The notes beneath the pieces were generated by a model. That model was not told the origin of the DNA and searched no databases. It saw nothing but the letters and a program-made list of their open reading frames with translations. From positions 5,321,501 to 5,385,500 of the forward strand of contig NZ_CP113949.1 of the NCBI RefSeq assembly GCF_026810445.1: a stretch of 64,000 nt of DNA, written 5' to 3'. Below are positions 1 through 8,940 of this stretch, piece after piece; positions within the stretch are counted from its first letter, which is position 1; every line of letters starts with the position of its first letter. This DNA is from Pseudomonas sp. BSw22131 (GTDB lineage: Bacteria; Pseudomonadota; Gammaproteobacteria; Pseudomonadales; Pseudomonadaceae). The translations under genes and the position numbers were made by a program.

Positions 1-1188
1 AACGCGGGCCGCGGTAACGCGCTTGCTGCCGCGGGCTTCGGTGACAGCGCTGCCGGTCAGGATACGAATGCCTTTGGCGCGGGCTTCTTCAACCAGCGCA
101 CCACGCGGGTTATGACGTGCATCGGCAATCGCCACCACTTGCAGGCTGGCATCCAGCCAATCCAGCGCAACGCGGTACGCATGGTCGTTGTTGGTGGTCA
201 GCACCAGCTTTTTGCCCGGTGCGACGCCGTAACGACGCACGTAGGTCGAAACCGCGCCTGCCAGCATGTTGCCCGGCACGTCATTGTTGCCGTAGACCAG
301 CGGGCGTTCGTGAGTACCTGACGCCAACACCACGCGCTTGGCGCGAACGCGGTGCATGCGCTGACGCAGCTGGCCAATCGGAGCGCGGTCGCCCAGGTGA
401 TCAGTCAGACGCTCGTGAATGGTCAGAAAGTTATGGTCGTGATAGCCATTGACGGTGGCGCGGGGCAGCAGCACCACGTTGGGCAGGCTTTCCAGCTCGG
501 CAACGGCGGTGGCGACCCATTCAGCGGCAGGTTTGCCGTCCAGGCTTTCGCGGGAGTCCAACAGACTGCCGCCGAATTCTTCCTGCTCGTCCGCCAAAAG
601 CACACGGGCACCGCTGCGTGCAGCCGCCAGCGCAGCGGCCAGACCGGCAGGCCCAGCGCCCACGATCAGCACGTCGCAGTGCTGGTTCATGTTGTCGTAG
701 AAATCCGGATCATTCTCGGTCGGCGAACGACCAAGACCCGCGGCCTTACGAATGTACTTCTCGTAGGTCATCCAGAAGGATTGCGGATACATGAACGTTT
801 TGTAGTAGAAACCGGGCGGCATCAGCTTGCCGCCGACTTTGCCGAGAATCCCCATCATGTCGGTGTTGACGCTCGGCCAGCCGTTGGTGCTCGACGCAAC
901 CAGCCCCGAATACAGCGCTTGCTGGGTCGCCCGCACGTTGGGGATCTGCGTCGCTTCAGTGGCGCCGATCTGCAGCACCGCGTTCGGCTCTTCGGAGCCT
1001 GCCGCGAAGATGCCGCGAGGGCGCGAATATTTGAAGCTGCGACCGATGATGTCGACGCCGTTGGCCAGCAAAGCTGCGGCCAGGGTATCGCCTTCAAAGC
1101 CTTGGTAAACCTGGCCGTTGAACGTGAAGTTCAGCACCTTGCTGCGGTCGATACGGCCGCCATGAGGCAGTCGATTATTCTGGCTCAT
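1..1188 (-). CDS. soxA: Sarcosine oxidase alpha subunit, partial
   Basis: Large subunit of heterotetrameric sarcosine oxidase, which demethylates sarcosine to glycine and hands the one-carbon unit to tetrahydrofolate. Only the N-terminal ~396 residues are present; the gene leaves the left edge. The protein opens MSQNNRLPHGG. It has an N-terminal domain for binding the reactive end of the folate/NAD system and then a dinucleotide-binding motif (VLIVGAGPAGLAAALAAARS) around residue 175. The ATG at 1188 overlaps the soxD stop by 4 bp, so the two are translationally coupled. It is third in glyA-soxB-soxD-soxA order; soxG should follow outside the window. Identification is confident from sequence and synteny. 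Confidence 0.96.
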   Translation of the reverse strand, partial: MSQNNRLPHGGRIDRSKVLNFTFNGQVYQGFEGDTLAAALLANGVDIIGRSFKYSRPRGIFAAGSEEPNAVLQIGATEATQIPNVRATQQALYSGLVASSTNGWPSVNTDMMGILGKVGGKLMPPGFYYKTFMYPQSFWMTYEKYIRKAAGLGRSPTENDPDFYDNMNQHCDVLIVGAGPAGLAAALAAARSGARVLLADEQEEFGGSLLDSRESLDGKPAAEWVATAVAELESLPNVVLLPRATVNGYHDHNFLTIHERLTDHLGDRAPIGQLRQRMHRVRAKRVVLASGTHERPLVYGNNDVPGNMLAGAVSTYVRRYGVAPGKKLVLTTNNDHAYRVALDWLDASLQVVAIADARHNPRGALVEEARAKGIRILTGSAVTEARGSKRVTAARV

Positions 1189-1499
1189 ACCTTGTCTCCC
1201 CGGCCGACAGCAGGAACCTGATTCACGAACTGAGGCTTGGTGCCAATCGGATAGGTTTCGAGCATTTCGTAGGTCACGGTGTCACGCGTGGCATTGAAGT
1301 ACTGACGGCAACCGGCCGCGTGAATCCACAGTTCGTGGTGCAGGCCGCGCGGGTTGTCGCGGAAGAACATGTAGTCGCCCCACTCGGCGTCGGTGCAGGC
1401 TGCCGGGTCCAGCGGACGCGGAATGTGAGCCTGACCTGACGGGTGGAATTCCTCTTCGGAGCGCAGCTCGCCACAGTGAGGACAGAAGATGTGCAGCAT
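1185..1499 (-). CDS. soxD: Sarcosine oxidase delta subunit
   Basis: Small 104-residue subunit of heterotetrameric sarcosine oxidase. The N-terminus MLHIFCPHCGELRSEEEF carries the CPxCG zinc-ribbon half, and a later Cys/His cluster (HAAGCRQYFNATRDT) completes the usual family pattern. In this family the delta subunit holds a structural zinc rather than taking part in catalysis. It starts 21 bp after the soxB stop and its end overlaps soxA by 4 bp, so it lies inside one transcription unit. The length is typical. Confidence 0.96.
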   Translation of the reverse strand: MLHIFCPHCGELRSEEEFHPSGQAHIPRPLDPAACTDAEWGDYMFFRDNPRGLHHELWIHAAGCRQYFNATRDTVTYEMLETYPIGTKPQFVNQVPAVGRGDKV

Positions 1500-1520
1500 G
1501 GGATTTCTCCTGTGAGTGGT

Positions 1521-2771
1521 TTAGTGAGCGACCGCGGCGGCGCCGTGTTCGTCGATCAACGCGCCGTTGTGGAAACGATCAATGGAGAACGGTTTGGCCA
1601 GCGGGTGCATTTCGCCCTTCGCCAGACTCGCCGCAAACACGTTGCCAGAGCCCGGCGTGGCCTTGAAACCACCGGTGCCCCAACCGCAGTTGAAGAACAT
1701 GTTCGGCACAGGCGTCTTGGAAATAATCGGGCAAGCGTCCGGTGTGGTGTCGACGATGCCGCCCCACTGACGGTTCATGCGCACGCGGGACAGCACCGGG
1801 AACATCTCGACGATGGCCTGAATAGTGTGCTCGATCACCGGGTACGAGCCGCGTTGACCGTAGCCCAACCAGCTGTCGATGCCGGCGCCGATCACAAGGT
1901 CGCCCTTGTCGGACTGGCTGATGTAGCCGTGCACCGCGTTGGACATGATCACGCTGTCGATAATCGGCTTGATCGGCTCGGACACCAGCGCTTGCAGCGG
2001 GTGGGATTCGATCGGCAGGCGGAAACCAGCGAGCTTGGCCATGTGCCCGGAGTTACCTGCCGTGACCACGCCGACACGCTTGGCGCCGATGAAGCCCTTG
2101 TTGGTTTCAACGCCGATGCACACGCCGTTTTCCTTACGGAAACCGGTGACTTCGGTTTGCTGAATCAAATCCACGCCCAACGCATCGGCAGCGCGGGCAT
2201 AGCCCCAGGCCACGGCGTCGTGACGCGCTACACCGCCGCGACGTTGTACGGTCGCGCCGATGATCGGGTAACGGGTGTTTTTCGAGCAGTCCAGGTACGG
2301 AATTTCGTCCGCCACTTGCTTGCCGTTAAGCAGCTCGCCGTCCACGCCGTTGAGGCGGTTGGCGCTGACGCGGCGCTCGGAATCACGCAAGTCTTGCAGG
2401 GTGTGGCACAGGTTGTACACGCCGCGCTGGGAGAACATGACGTTGTAGTTCAGATCCTGCGACAGGCCTTCCCACAGTTTCATCGCGTGTTCGTACAGGT
2501 GAGCGGACTCATCCCACAAATAGTTGGAGCGCACGATGGTGGTGTTGCGCGCGGTGTTACCGCCGCCCAACCAGCCTTTCTCGACCACAGCCACATTGGT
2601 GATGCCGTGTTCTTTGGCCAGGTAGTACGCCGTCGCCAGACCGTGACCGCCGCCGCCGACGATGACTACGTCGTAGACTTTTTTCGGGGTCGGTGTGCGC
2701 CACATGCGCTGCCAGTTTTCGTGGTGGCTGAGGGAGTGTTTCAGAAGGCCGAAGCCTGAGTAATGCTGCAT
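1521..2771 (-). CDS. soxB: Sarcosine oxidase beta subunit
   Basis: Beta subunit (416 residues) carrying the covalent FMN and non-covalent FAD site where sarcosine is oxidised. The Rossmann motif [18 protein letters not shown] lies near residue 36, and the C-terminal half has the family's [14 protein letters not shown] segment. The start is ATG 2771 with a good Shine-Dalgarno (AGGAG). The gene sits 15 bp downstream of glyA and 21 bp upstream of soxD. In pseudomonads this operon is induced during choline, betaine or sarcosine use; no operator for that is evident in the sequence itself. Length and motifs are normal. Confidence 0.97.
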   Translation of the reverse strand: MQHYSGFGLLKHSLSHHENWQRMWRTPTPKKVYDVVIVGGGGHGLATAYYLAKEHGITNVAVVEKGWLGGGNTARNTTIVRSNYLWDESAHLYEHAMKLWEGLSQDLNYNVMFSQRGVYNLCHTLQDLRDSERRVSANRLNGVDGELLNGKQVADEIPYLDCSKNTRYPIIGATVQRRGGVARHDAVAWGYARAADALGVDLIQQTEVTGFRKENGVCIGVETNKGFIGAKRVGVVTAGNSGHMAKLAGFRLPIESHPLQALVSEPIKPIIDSVIMSNAVHGYISQSDKGDLVIGAGIDSWLGYGQRGSYPVIEHTIQAIVEMFPVLSRVRMNRQWGGIVDTTPDACPIISKTPVPNMFFNCGWGTGGFKATPGSGNVFAASLAKGEMHPLAKPFSIDRFHNGALIDEHGAAAVAH

Positions 2772-2786
2772 GGTGCTACTCCTGAC

Positions 2787-4040
2787 TCAGCGGTAAACCG
2801 GGAAATCGGCGCACAGGGCGGCAACCTGACTGGCGACGTTGGCCTCGACATCGGCATCGCCAAGGTTGTCGAGAATGTCGCAGATCCAGCCGGCCAGCGT
2901 GACGCACTGGGTAACCTTGAAACCGCGTGTGGTGACGGCCGGGGTGCCGATGCGCAGACCCGAGGTCACGAACGGCGATTGTGGATCGTTCGGCACCGAG
3001 TTCTTGTTGACGGTGATATGAGCGCGACCCAACGCAGCGTCGGCGTCCTTACCGGTCAGGCCCTGACGGATCAGGCTGACGAGGAACAGGTGGTTGTCGG
3101 TGCCCCCGGACACCACATCAAAACCGCGATCGATGAACACTTGCGCCATGGCCTGGGCGTTATCGATCACTTGCTGCTGGTAAGCCTTGAACGTCGGCTC
3201 CATGGCTTCTTTGAAGCACACCGCCTTGCCCGCGATGACGTGCATCAAGGGGCCGCCCTGACCACCCGGGAACACGGCGGAGTTGAATTTCTTTTCCAGC
3301 GCTTCGTTGGCCTTGGCCAGAATCAATCCGCCACGGGGACCGCGCAGGGTTTTGTGCGTGGTGGTGGTCACAACGTCGGCGTACGGCAACGGGTTGGGAT
3401 AAAGACCCGCAGCGACCAGACCGGCCACGTGGGCCATGTCGACGAAGAAGTAGGCGCCAACCTTGTCAGCGATTTCGCGGAAGCGCGGGAAATCCAGGGT
3501 TTTGGAGTAAGCCGAGAACCCGGCGATGATCATTTTTGGCTTGTGCTCAACGGCCAGCCGCTCGACCTCGTCGTAATCGATCAGGCCCGTGACGGTGTCG
3601 ATGCCGTATTGGACAGCGTTGTAGAGCTTGCCCGAGAAGCTGACTTTGGCGCCGTGGGTCAAGTGACCGCCGTGGGCCAGGCTCATGCCCAGCACGGTGT
3701 CGCCTGCGTTGAGCAGGGCCAGGTAAACGGCAGCGTTGGCCTGGCTGCCCGAGTGCGGCTGAACGTTGGCGTAATCGGCGCCGAACAGTTGCTTGGCGCG
3801 GTCGATGGCCAGTTGCTCGACTTTATCGACGTGCTCGCAGCCACCGTAATAGCGCTTGCCCGGATAGCCTTCGGCGTATTTGTTGGTCAGGCCGCTGCCT
3901 TGGGCTTGCATCACGCGCTGGCTGGTGTAGTTCTCCGAGGCGATCAGCTCAATGTGGTCTTCCTGACGCTGCTCTTCGGCATTCATCGCCGCCAACAGTG
4001 CATCGTCATAACCCTGGATTTGGTCTTGCTTGCTGAACAT
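2787..4040 (-). CDS. glyA: Serine hydroxymethyltransferase
   Basis: PLP enzyme (417 residues) interconverting glycine plus 5,10-methylene-THF with serine plus THF. The PLP lysine is Lys230 in [15 protein letters not shown]. The start ATG 4040 has a GGGAG ribosome site eight bases upstream. It is the first gene of glyA-soxB-soxD-soxA, which makes biochemical sense because sarcosine oxidase releases both of its substrates. Pseudomonads usually carry several glyA paralogues; the linkage to sox marks this one as the catabolic copy. The 5' region (4041-4265) would hold the promoter. Confidence 0.97.
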   Translation of the reverse strand: MFSKQDQIQGYDDALLAAMNAEEQRQEDHIELIASENYTSQRVMQAQGSGLTNKYAEGYPGKRYYGGCEHVDKVEQLAIDRAKQLFGADYANVQPHSGSQANAAVYLALLNAGDTVLGMSLAHGGHLTHGAKVSFSGKLYNAVQYGIDTVTGLIDYDEVERLAVEHKPKMIIAGFSAYSKTLDFPRFREIADKVGAYFFVDMAHVAGLVAAGLYPNPLPYADVVTTTTHKTLRGPRGGLILAKANEALEKKFNSAVFPGGQGGPLMHVIAGKAVCFKEAMEPTFKAYQQQVIDNAQAMAQVFIDRGFDVVSGGTDNHLFLVSLIRQGLTGKDADAALGRAHITVNKNSVPNDPQSPFVTSGLRIGTPAVTTRGFKVTQCVTLAGWICDILDNLGDADVEANVASQVAALCADFPVYR

Positions 4041-4270
4041 CGCGGTTCTCCCAGCGGCGGCGCAGCGCCTGACTTATCGGTAGGACATGTGACGTGCCCC
4101 TTGGAAGCGATGGTAGGGCCGACGCTGACTGACTAGATGCCTACGGGCGCCACGCAAAGGTTCGTTTACGACATGGGTTGGCGGGGAGAGATAAATGATC
4201 TGTTGCCGCCCATGATTTCTCACATCGCGCTTGGGGGTCTGCTTTTGATTCTGGCAGGAGGCCGTGGGAA
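4041..4270. promoter_or_regulatory. Upstream region of the glyA-sox operon
   Basis: This is non-coding sequence before glyA, which reads leftward. I see no clear protein gene. Short reading frames here lack a ribosome site and overlap real genes or the repeat beside it. It should contain the operon promoter, but no operator stands out by eye. Confidence 0.4.
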
Positions 4271-4390
4271 TATGGCTTGCCGACGATCTGCCGGGAACCG
4301 GCAGCAAACCCATAGAACACGGTGTATCAGGAGGAGCCGTGTCGTCAGATTTTATGACCGCTTCGCAGCCAATCGTCGGCAAGGTGGAGC
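4271..4390. repeat. REP-like inverted repeat pair
   Basis: Two outward arms, TTGCCGACGAT (4277-4287) and ATCGTCGGCAA (4372-4382), are perfect inverted copies about 85 bp apart. Just inside the left arm is CTGCCGGGAACCGGCAGCAAA-like sequence, which recurs almost exactly inside the repeat at 35.34 kb. This suggests one family of mobile or bounded intergenic repeats. Confidence 0.7.
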
Positions 4391-4453
4391 GCCACCCCGG
4401 CGCACTCCTGCGCACTCCGGGCAGAAGCGGGATTGAGACACGCGACGGACACA

Positions 4454-4482
4454 AAAATCCCCGGTCGAGGCCGGGGATTCTG
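4454..4482 (-). terminator. Rho-independent terminator of the aminotransferase gene
   Basis: The stem AATCCCCGG / CCGGGGATT with a six-base loop is followed on the minus strand by a run of T. It lies about 20 bp past the aminotransferase stop, so it most likely ends that transcript. Confidence 0.8.
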
Positions 4483-4500
4483 GGTGGGGCGATGTCGCAA

Positions 4501-5718
4501 TCAGACAGATTTTGCAGGCAACTGCCCATCGGCCCTGAACATGCCGCGAATGCCTCGCACGGCCTGACGAATGCGGTCCTGGTTCTCGATCAGCGCGAAA
4601 CGCACATGATCGTCGCCATACTCGCCAAAACCGACGCCTGGTGACACGCAGACTTTGGCTTCCAGCAGCAGCTTCTTGGCGAATTCGAGCGAACCCATGG
4701 CCGCGTAAGCCTCGGGAATCTTGGCCCAGACGTACATCGACGCTTTCGGGTTTTCCACCATCCAGCCCAGTTCGTGCAGGCCTTTGACCAATACGTTACG
4801 GCGCTGGCGATATTGCTCGGCGATGTCGAGCACACATTGCTGATCGCCTTCCAGCGCAGCAATCGCGGCCACCTGCAACGGCGTGAACGTGCCGTAATCG
4901 TGATAGCTCTTGATCCGCGCCAGCGCATTGACCAGTTCCGGGTTGCCGACCATGAAGCCAATCCGCCAGCCCGCCATGTTGTAGCTTTTCGACAGGGTGA
5001 AGAATTCGACCGCAATGTCCTTGGCGCCCGGCACTTGCATGATCGACGGTGCTTTCCAGCCGTCGTAGACGATGTCGGCGTAGGCCAGATCGTGAACCAC
5101 CAGTACGTCGTATTGCTTGGCCAGCGCCACCACACGTTCGAAGAAATCCAGTTCGACGCATTGGGCGGTCGGGTTGGACGGGAAGCCCAGAATCATCATC
5201 TTCGGCTTGGGGATCGAGCCGCGAATGGCCTTTTCAAGCTCCAGGAAAAAGTCCACACCCGGGACCAGTGGCACCGAACGCACCTGCGCGCCCGCGATCA
5301 CTGCGCCGTAGATGTGAATCGGGTAGCTGGGGTTCGGTACGAGAACGGTGTCGCCCTGATCCAGGGTGGCCAGCATCAAGTGCGCCAGACCCTCTTTGGA
5401 GCCGATGGTGACGATGGCTTCGGTTTCAGGATCGATGTCGACTTCGTAGCGTTTTTTGTACCAATTGGAGATCGCCCGACGCAGACGCGGGATGCCACGC
5501 GAAGTCGAGTAGCCGTGAGTGTCTTCACGTTGGGCGACAGTGACCATTTTTTCGACGATATGCGGCGGGGTTGGCCCGTCCGGGTTGCCCATGCTCAGGT
5601 CGATGATGTCTTCACCACGACGACGCGCGGCCATCTTTAGCTCGGCGGTGATGTTGAAGACGTAAGGGGGGAGTCGATCGATGCGCGCGAAACGGCGCGG
5701 CGAAGCCTGGTCAGCCAT
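4501..5718 (-). CDS. alaC: Alanine transaminase (class I/II aminotransferase)
   Basis: PLP-dependent aminotransferase of the AlaC type (405 residues), expected to make alanine from pyruvate with glutamate. Substrate-binding [14 protein letters not shown] lies near residue 41, and the PLP lysine is Lys244 in [16 protein letters not shown] chose ATG 5718 ([10 protein letters not shown]...). The 51 residues obtained by extending further upstream to a frame start at 5871 are low-complexity and overlap a REP repeat, so they are unlikely to be translated. It is monocistronic, with its own terminator. The exact amino donor and acceptor cannot be read from the sequence; other close subfamilies act on valine or methionine. 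Confidence 0.9.
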   Translation of the reverse strand: MADQASPRRFARIDRLPPYVFNITAELKMAARRRGEDIIDLSMGNPDGPTPPHIVEKMVTVAQREDTHGYSTSRGIPRLRRAISNWYKKRYEVDIDPETEAIVTIGSKEGLAHLMLATLDQGDTVLVPNPSYPIHIYGAVIAGAQVRSVPLVPGVDFFLELEKAIRGSIPKPKMMILGFPSNPTAQCVELDFFERVVALAKQYDVLVVHDLAYADIVYDGWKAPSIMQVPGAKDIAVEFFTLSKSYNMAGWRIGFMVGNPELVNALARIKSYHDYGTFTPLQVAAIAALEGDQQCVLDIAEQYRQRRNVLVKGLHELGWMVENPKASMYVWAKIPEAYAAMGSLEFAKKLLLEAKVCVSPGVGFGEYGDDHVRFALIENQDRIRQAVRGIRGMFRADGQLPAKSV

Positions 5719-5842
5719 GAATGCCTCTGAAACGTAAGCGCCCGGAACCGTCCGAGCGACGCAGGCCACTGCGGTGGCCTGGGCGGAAGATAAGGGGCGT
5801 GATGGCGGTTTGTCTACGGGAATTTTGGAGGCGCTGAGCACA

Positions 5843-5933
5843 TGTAGGAGCGTGGCTTGCCCGCGATGCATTTATCCAGACGCCGCAACGCTTGCTGTCA
5901 CACCGCAATAGCGGGCAAGCGCGCTGCTACAGG
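5843..5933. repeat. REP pair (TGTAGGAGCG...CGCTGCTACA)
   Basis: Two inverted REP units frame a variable centre. The left has TGTAGGAGCGTGGCTTGCCCG and the right its complement GCGGGCAAGCGCGCTGCTACA with small changes. This is the typical Pseudomonas intergenic REP doublet, seen again several times in the window. Confidence 0.85.
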
Positions 5934-5943
5934 GTCCGGCGTA

Positions 5944-6705
5944 TCAAGCGTCGAAAGGTAGAGCAACCAGAATCTCGCGCAATCCGAGCAACAGCAAAAA
6001 GTGCGCGGGATAGATCGCGTACGCCCAACGCCGCATGGGCAGGACCGCGAACGGGGGTTGCGCACGCAACAGCAGCATGCCCAACACGGGCGCCAGCAGA
6101 CAGGCGATCAGCGCGCCAACCGAAACCGGATCTCCCCATTGTGCTCCGTCCAGAATCTGCCGCCAGGCATTGCTGAACAGACAAACAGCGCCTGGGACAA
6201 TGGCCAGCCAGATTGAACGCTGCAAGACCAGCAAAAACGCCAGCGGTAGCAACACGCCAAAAAACCCGAACATCAAATGCTCGCTGAACAGCACGCCTGC
6301 CAGCAACGCGAAGCCGCCGGTCATCCTCACGGGGAACGAGCGTCCCACCCAGCCCTGGGCCACTAACAGGCCGAGCGCAAGTGTCGGCAGCACGTTTAAG
6401 GTGTAGGCCTCGTCCGTCATGAACAGTCGATAAGGCACTTCCGCTACAACGGCGAACACCACAAGCCACGTCAGATACTTCCACTGCACGCGAGGCTGAA
6501 TGGCATTCGTGCGGCTGCGCGCCAGGTTCACCGCTATCGCCAGGCAAAACCAGGGAAACGCAACGCGACCCGGCACATACAGCCAGTCTGCGTACCAGCC
6601 GACGTAGCGCAAGTGGTCCATGACCATGCTCAGCATCGCCAGCCACTTGAGCAGGTCCAGTGCTTTGTCCCGAGCCCCGGCCATCGGTAAATTCGAATCC
6701 GTCAT
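5944..6705 (-). CDS. TraX-family integral membrane protein
   Basis: A 253-residue very hydrophobic protein with about eight membrane segments. It matches the TraX family, named after the F-plasmid pilin N-acetylase but common on chromosomes. The diagnostic start is the amphipathic ALDLLKWLAMLSMVMDHLRY segment with the conserved MDH. The start ATG 6705 has a GGAG ribosome site five bases upstream. Chromosomal TraX proteins have no established substrate; membrane acyltransfer is a guess from the family. It is a single gene, divergent from ltaE with ~115 bp between them. Confidence 0.8.
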   Translation of the reverse strand: MTDSNLPMAGARDKALDLLKWLAMLSMVMDHLRYVGWYADWLYVPGRVAFPWFCLAIAVNLARSRTNAIQPRVQWKYLTWLVVFAVVAEVPYRLFMTDEAYTLNVLPTLALGLLVAQGWVGRSFPVRMTGGFALLAGVLFSEHLMFGFFGVLLPLAFLLVLQRSIWLAIVPGAVCLFSNAWRQILDGAQWGDPVSVGALIACLLAPVLGMLLLRAQPPFAVLPMRRWAYAIYPAHFLLLLGLREILVALPFDA

Positions 6706-6819
6706 GCCGCTCCGTCAACCACTCTTTGATGATGTAACCGCAAGGCCTGATAACAGCGCATGACCGACAGCCCTGTTGTTGGGTAAAGTCGCAGCCTATT
6801 CGATTACAGGGAACCGGCC

Positions 6820-7860
6820 ATGACAGACCAAAGCCAGCAGTTTGCCAGCGACAACTATTCGGGCATCTGCCCCGAAGCCTGGACGGCGATGGAGCAAGCC
6901 AACCAAGGCCATCAGCGTGCCTACGGCGACGATCAATGGACCGCCCGCGCTGCAGATCAATTCCGTCAATTGTTCGAAACCGACTGCGAAGTGTTTTTTG
7001 CCTTCAACGGCACAGCGGCCAATTCCTTGGCCCTCTCATCACTGTGCCAGAGTTTTCACAGCGTCATCTGCTCGGAAACCGCCCACGTTGAAACCGACGA
7101 ATGCGGCGCGCCAGAATTCTTCTCCAACGGCTCCAAACTGCTGACTGCCCGCAGCGATAACGGCAAGCTGACGCCGGAATCGATTCGCGAAGTGGCGCTC
7201 AAACGCGCCGATATCCACTACCCCAAACCGCGCGTCGTGACGCTGACCCAAGCCACTGAACTCGGCAGCGTGTACCAGCCCGACGAGTTGAAAGCCATCA
7301 GCGCGACGTGCAAAGAACTGGGTCTGAACCTGCACATGGACGGCGCGCGCTTTGCCAACGCCTGCGCGTATCTGGAGTGCTCACCTGCTGAGTTGACCTG
7401 GAAATCCGGTGTCGATGTGCTGTGTTTTGGCGGGACTAAAAACGGCATGGCGGTGGGTGAAGCCATCCTGTTCTTCAACCACAAGCTGGCGGAAGACTTT
7501 GACTACCGCTGCAAACAGGCAGGGCAACTGGCGTCGAAGATGCGCTTCCTGTCTGCACCGTGGGTTGGCTTGCTGGAAAACAACGCCTGGCTCAAACATG
7601 CCCGCCACGCCAACAGCTGCGCGCAACTGCTGGCTGATCTGGTGAAAGACATTCCCGGCGTGGAACTGATGTTCCCGGTGCAGGCCAACGGCGTCTTCCT
7701 GCAGTTGTCGGAAGCGTCGATTGCTGCGTTGACCGCCAGGGGCTGGAGGTTTTACACCTTCATCGGCAACGGTGGCGCACGCTTCATGTGCTCGTGGGAC
7801 ACCGAAGAAGCGCGCGTGCGAGAGCTAGCCGCCGATATACGCTCAGTGATGAGCGCCTAA
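6820..7860 (+). CDS. ltaE: Low-specificity L-threonine aldolase
   Basis: PLP enzyme (346 residues) cleaving L-threonine or allo-threonine, and often phenylserine, to glycine plus an aldehyde. The PLP lysine is Lys207 in CFGGTKNGMA. The HMDGAR segment at 172-177, which holds the PLP-binding aspartate, is also present. The start ATG 6820 follows a GGGA ribosome site. It lies near glyA and the sox genes, so it shares the glycine node, but it runs on the opposite strand and is not in their operon. Length is normal for the Pseudomonas enzyme. Confidence 0.94.
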   Translation: MTDQSQQFASDNYSGICPEAWTAMEQANQGHQRAYGDDQWTARAADQFRQLFETDCEVFFAFNGTAANSLALSSLCQSFHSVICSETAHVETDECGAPEFFSNGSKLLTARSDNGKLTPESIREVALKRADIHYPKPRVVTLTQATELGSVYQPDELKAISATCKELGLNLHMDGARFANACAYLECSPAELTWKSGVDVLCFGGTKNGMAVGEAILFFNHKLAEDFDYRCKQAGQLASKMRFLSAPWVGLLENNAWLKHARHANSCAQLLADLVKDIPGVELMFPVQANGVFLQLSEASIAALTARGWRFYTFIGNGGARFMCSWDTEEARVRELAADIRSVMSA

Positions 7861-7897
7861 CCGGATATCCCGGACATCTGCTGACGGATCGCATCTG

Positions 7898-7981
7898 GGT
7901 GGGAGGGGCTTGCTAGCGATATGGGTGCATCAGTCAGCACATTATTGTCTGAACAAACTAATCGCGAGCAAGCTCCCACCC
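7898..7981. repeat. REP-like inverted repeat, second subtype
   Basis: GTGGGAGGGGCTTGCTAGCGAT pairs with the inverted copy ATCGCGAGCAAGCTCCCACC across ~40 bp. The core differs from the TTGCCCGCGAT subtype elsewhere in the window. Confidence 0.75.
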
Positions 7982-8042
7982 ACGAGCAATGTGAGGAATT
8001 CCAGTTATCCAGTGGATTCCGGGTCAGAGCCAAGTCACCGAT

Positions 8043-8345
8043 TCAAACCTGCCCGATGGCCTTGGAAATCACTTCAACCGTCGCGCTTACCTGTTGCTGG
8101 CAGCGCTCGAGTTCTTCAGCGTGCCGCTGCTTGAGCTCGACCTGTTTTGAGCAAAGATTCAGCGCCGCCAGCACCAGTAAACGGTCGCCAATCAATGTCG
8201 GGTAGTTGCGCTTGGTTTCGGCCAGTGCCGACTTGAGCATAATCACTGCATCAGCCAGCGCCTGCTCTTGACCTTCCGGGGCCTTGATCGAGTAGTCGTT
8301 GCCCAGAATGGACACGACGTTCACCCCTTCCTTGCTGATGATCAT
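8043..8345 (-). CDS. ZapA-family cell division protein (second paralogue type)
   Basis: A 100-residue protein with the ZapA fold: an N-terminal beta segment (NVVSILGNDYSIKAPEGQE), the conserved IGDRLLVLAALNL helix and a C-terminal coiled coil. ZapA proteins bundle FtsZ filaments at the division site. The sequence differs from the usual pseudomonad ZapA encoded beside 6S RNA, so this is probably an additional paralogue. The ATG at 8345 overlaps the upstream gene's stop (ATGA), giving a two-gene unit. The family call is good; an active role in division is inferred. Confidence 0.8.
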   Translation of the reverse strand: MIISKEGVNVVSILGNDYSIKAPEGQEQALADAVIMLKSALAETKRNYPTLIGDRLLVLAALNLCSKQVELKQRHAEELERCQQQVSATVEVISKAIGQV

Positions 8346-8575
8346 GCGCTCACGGCGCTGCTGCGGGTCGCGCGATCAACCAGCGCCTGAATACGCGCGG
8401 CGGTGGCGCCGTGCTTGTCTTCCTGCTCCATCAAACTCAACTGCAGGCTGTCGTTGTCATCCTTGGCTTGTGCCAACTCGGTGGCGAGCTGTGCGTTCGT
8501 GTTTTGCAGGTCCTGGTTCTGCTGTACCAAGTCACTGACAAGCTGTTCCAACTGGCTAAGGGATGCTTCCAACAT
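8342..8575 (-). CDS. Small coiled-coil protein, partner of the ZapA-like protein
   Basis: A 77-residue protein made almost wholly of heptad-repeat coiled coil (LEQLVSDLVQQNQDLQNTNA). It resembles the TIGR02449/ZapB-like proteins that accompany ZapA in pseudomonads. It starts at ATG 8575 and is translationally coupled (4 bp overlap) to the zapA-like gene. There are no membrane segments or cysteines. It probably interacts with the ZapA-like partner, but the sequence alone cannot show this. Confidence 0.7.
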   Translation of the reverse strand: MLEASLSQLEQLVSDLVQQNQDLQNTNAQLATELAQAKDDNDSLQLSLMEQEDKHGATAARIQALVDRATRSSAVSA

Positions 8576-8940
8576 TTTGATTTCTCAAGCTAATTTCAAC
8601 GGGCGCGTACGATAAAGAAAACACGCTGCACACACCACAAGCATCAGGACCTGAATCACGATTATCTTGCCCGGCCAGCGTTGTTCGATCCTTCACTGAC
8701 GAATACGCGTAAGGGCCCTGTTGACTGCGATTTCGCCCTCTTGTTCCTGCTGTTCGTCAGAACGATGTCGTTCGTGCGTCAGGATAATCGCCATTTCAGT
8801 CCTGCGGCAAAGGCGCGCAGCCCACTGATCAGGGCAGTCATTGGCTCAAGTGTTAGGCACCGCGACCGATAACGAGGGTAATCCTCGCTTCTCAGTTGTC
8901 CCGTCGCACGCAACGCGCGCTTCTCCTTTCAGGAATCGAC
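8576..8940. other. Intergenic region between the zap pair and the chemoreceptor
   Basis: About 365 bp without a convincing gene. A 63-codon frame (8681-8872) has no ribosome site and no recognisable composition. The region must hold divergent promoters for the zap-like pair and the chemoreceptor. The sequence TCAGAACGATGTCGTTCGTG near 8757 is a small imperfect palindrome. Confidence 0.4.

Noticed and set aside
352..1221. Long plus-strand frames opposite soxA, soxB, glyA and other genes
   Set aside because: They are GC-rich antisense shadows of well-identified genes, with no family resemblance.
4074..4529. A 151-residue minus-strand frame upstream of glyA
   Set aside because: It covers a REP repeat and a terminator and overlaps the aminotransferase end; the sequence is low-quality and Pro/Ser-rich.
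5719..5871. A 51-residue N-terminal extension of the aminotransferase
   Set aside because: It runs into the REP repeat and is not part of the AlaC family; ATG 5718 gives the usual length.
8681..8872. A 63-residue plus-strand frame between the zap pair and the chemoreceptor
   Set aside because: No ribosome site and no recognisable composition.
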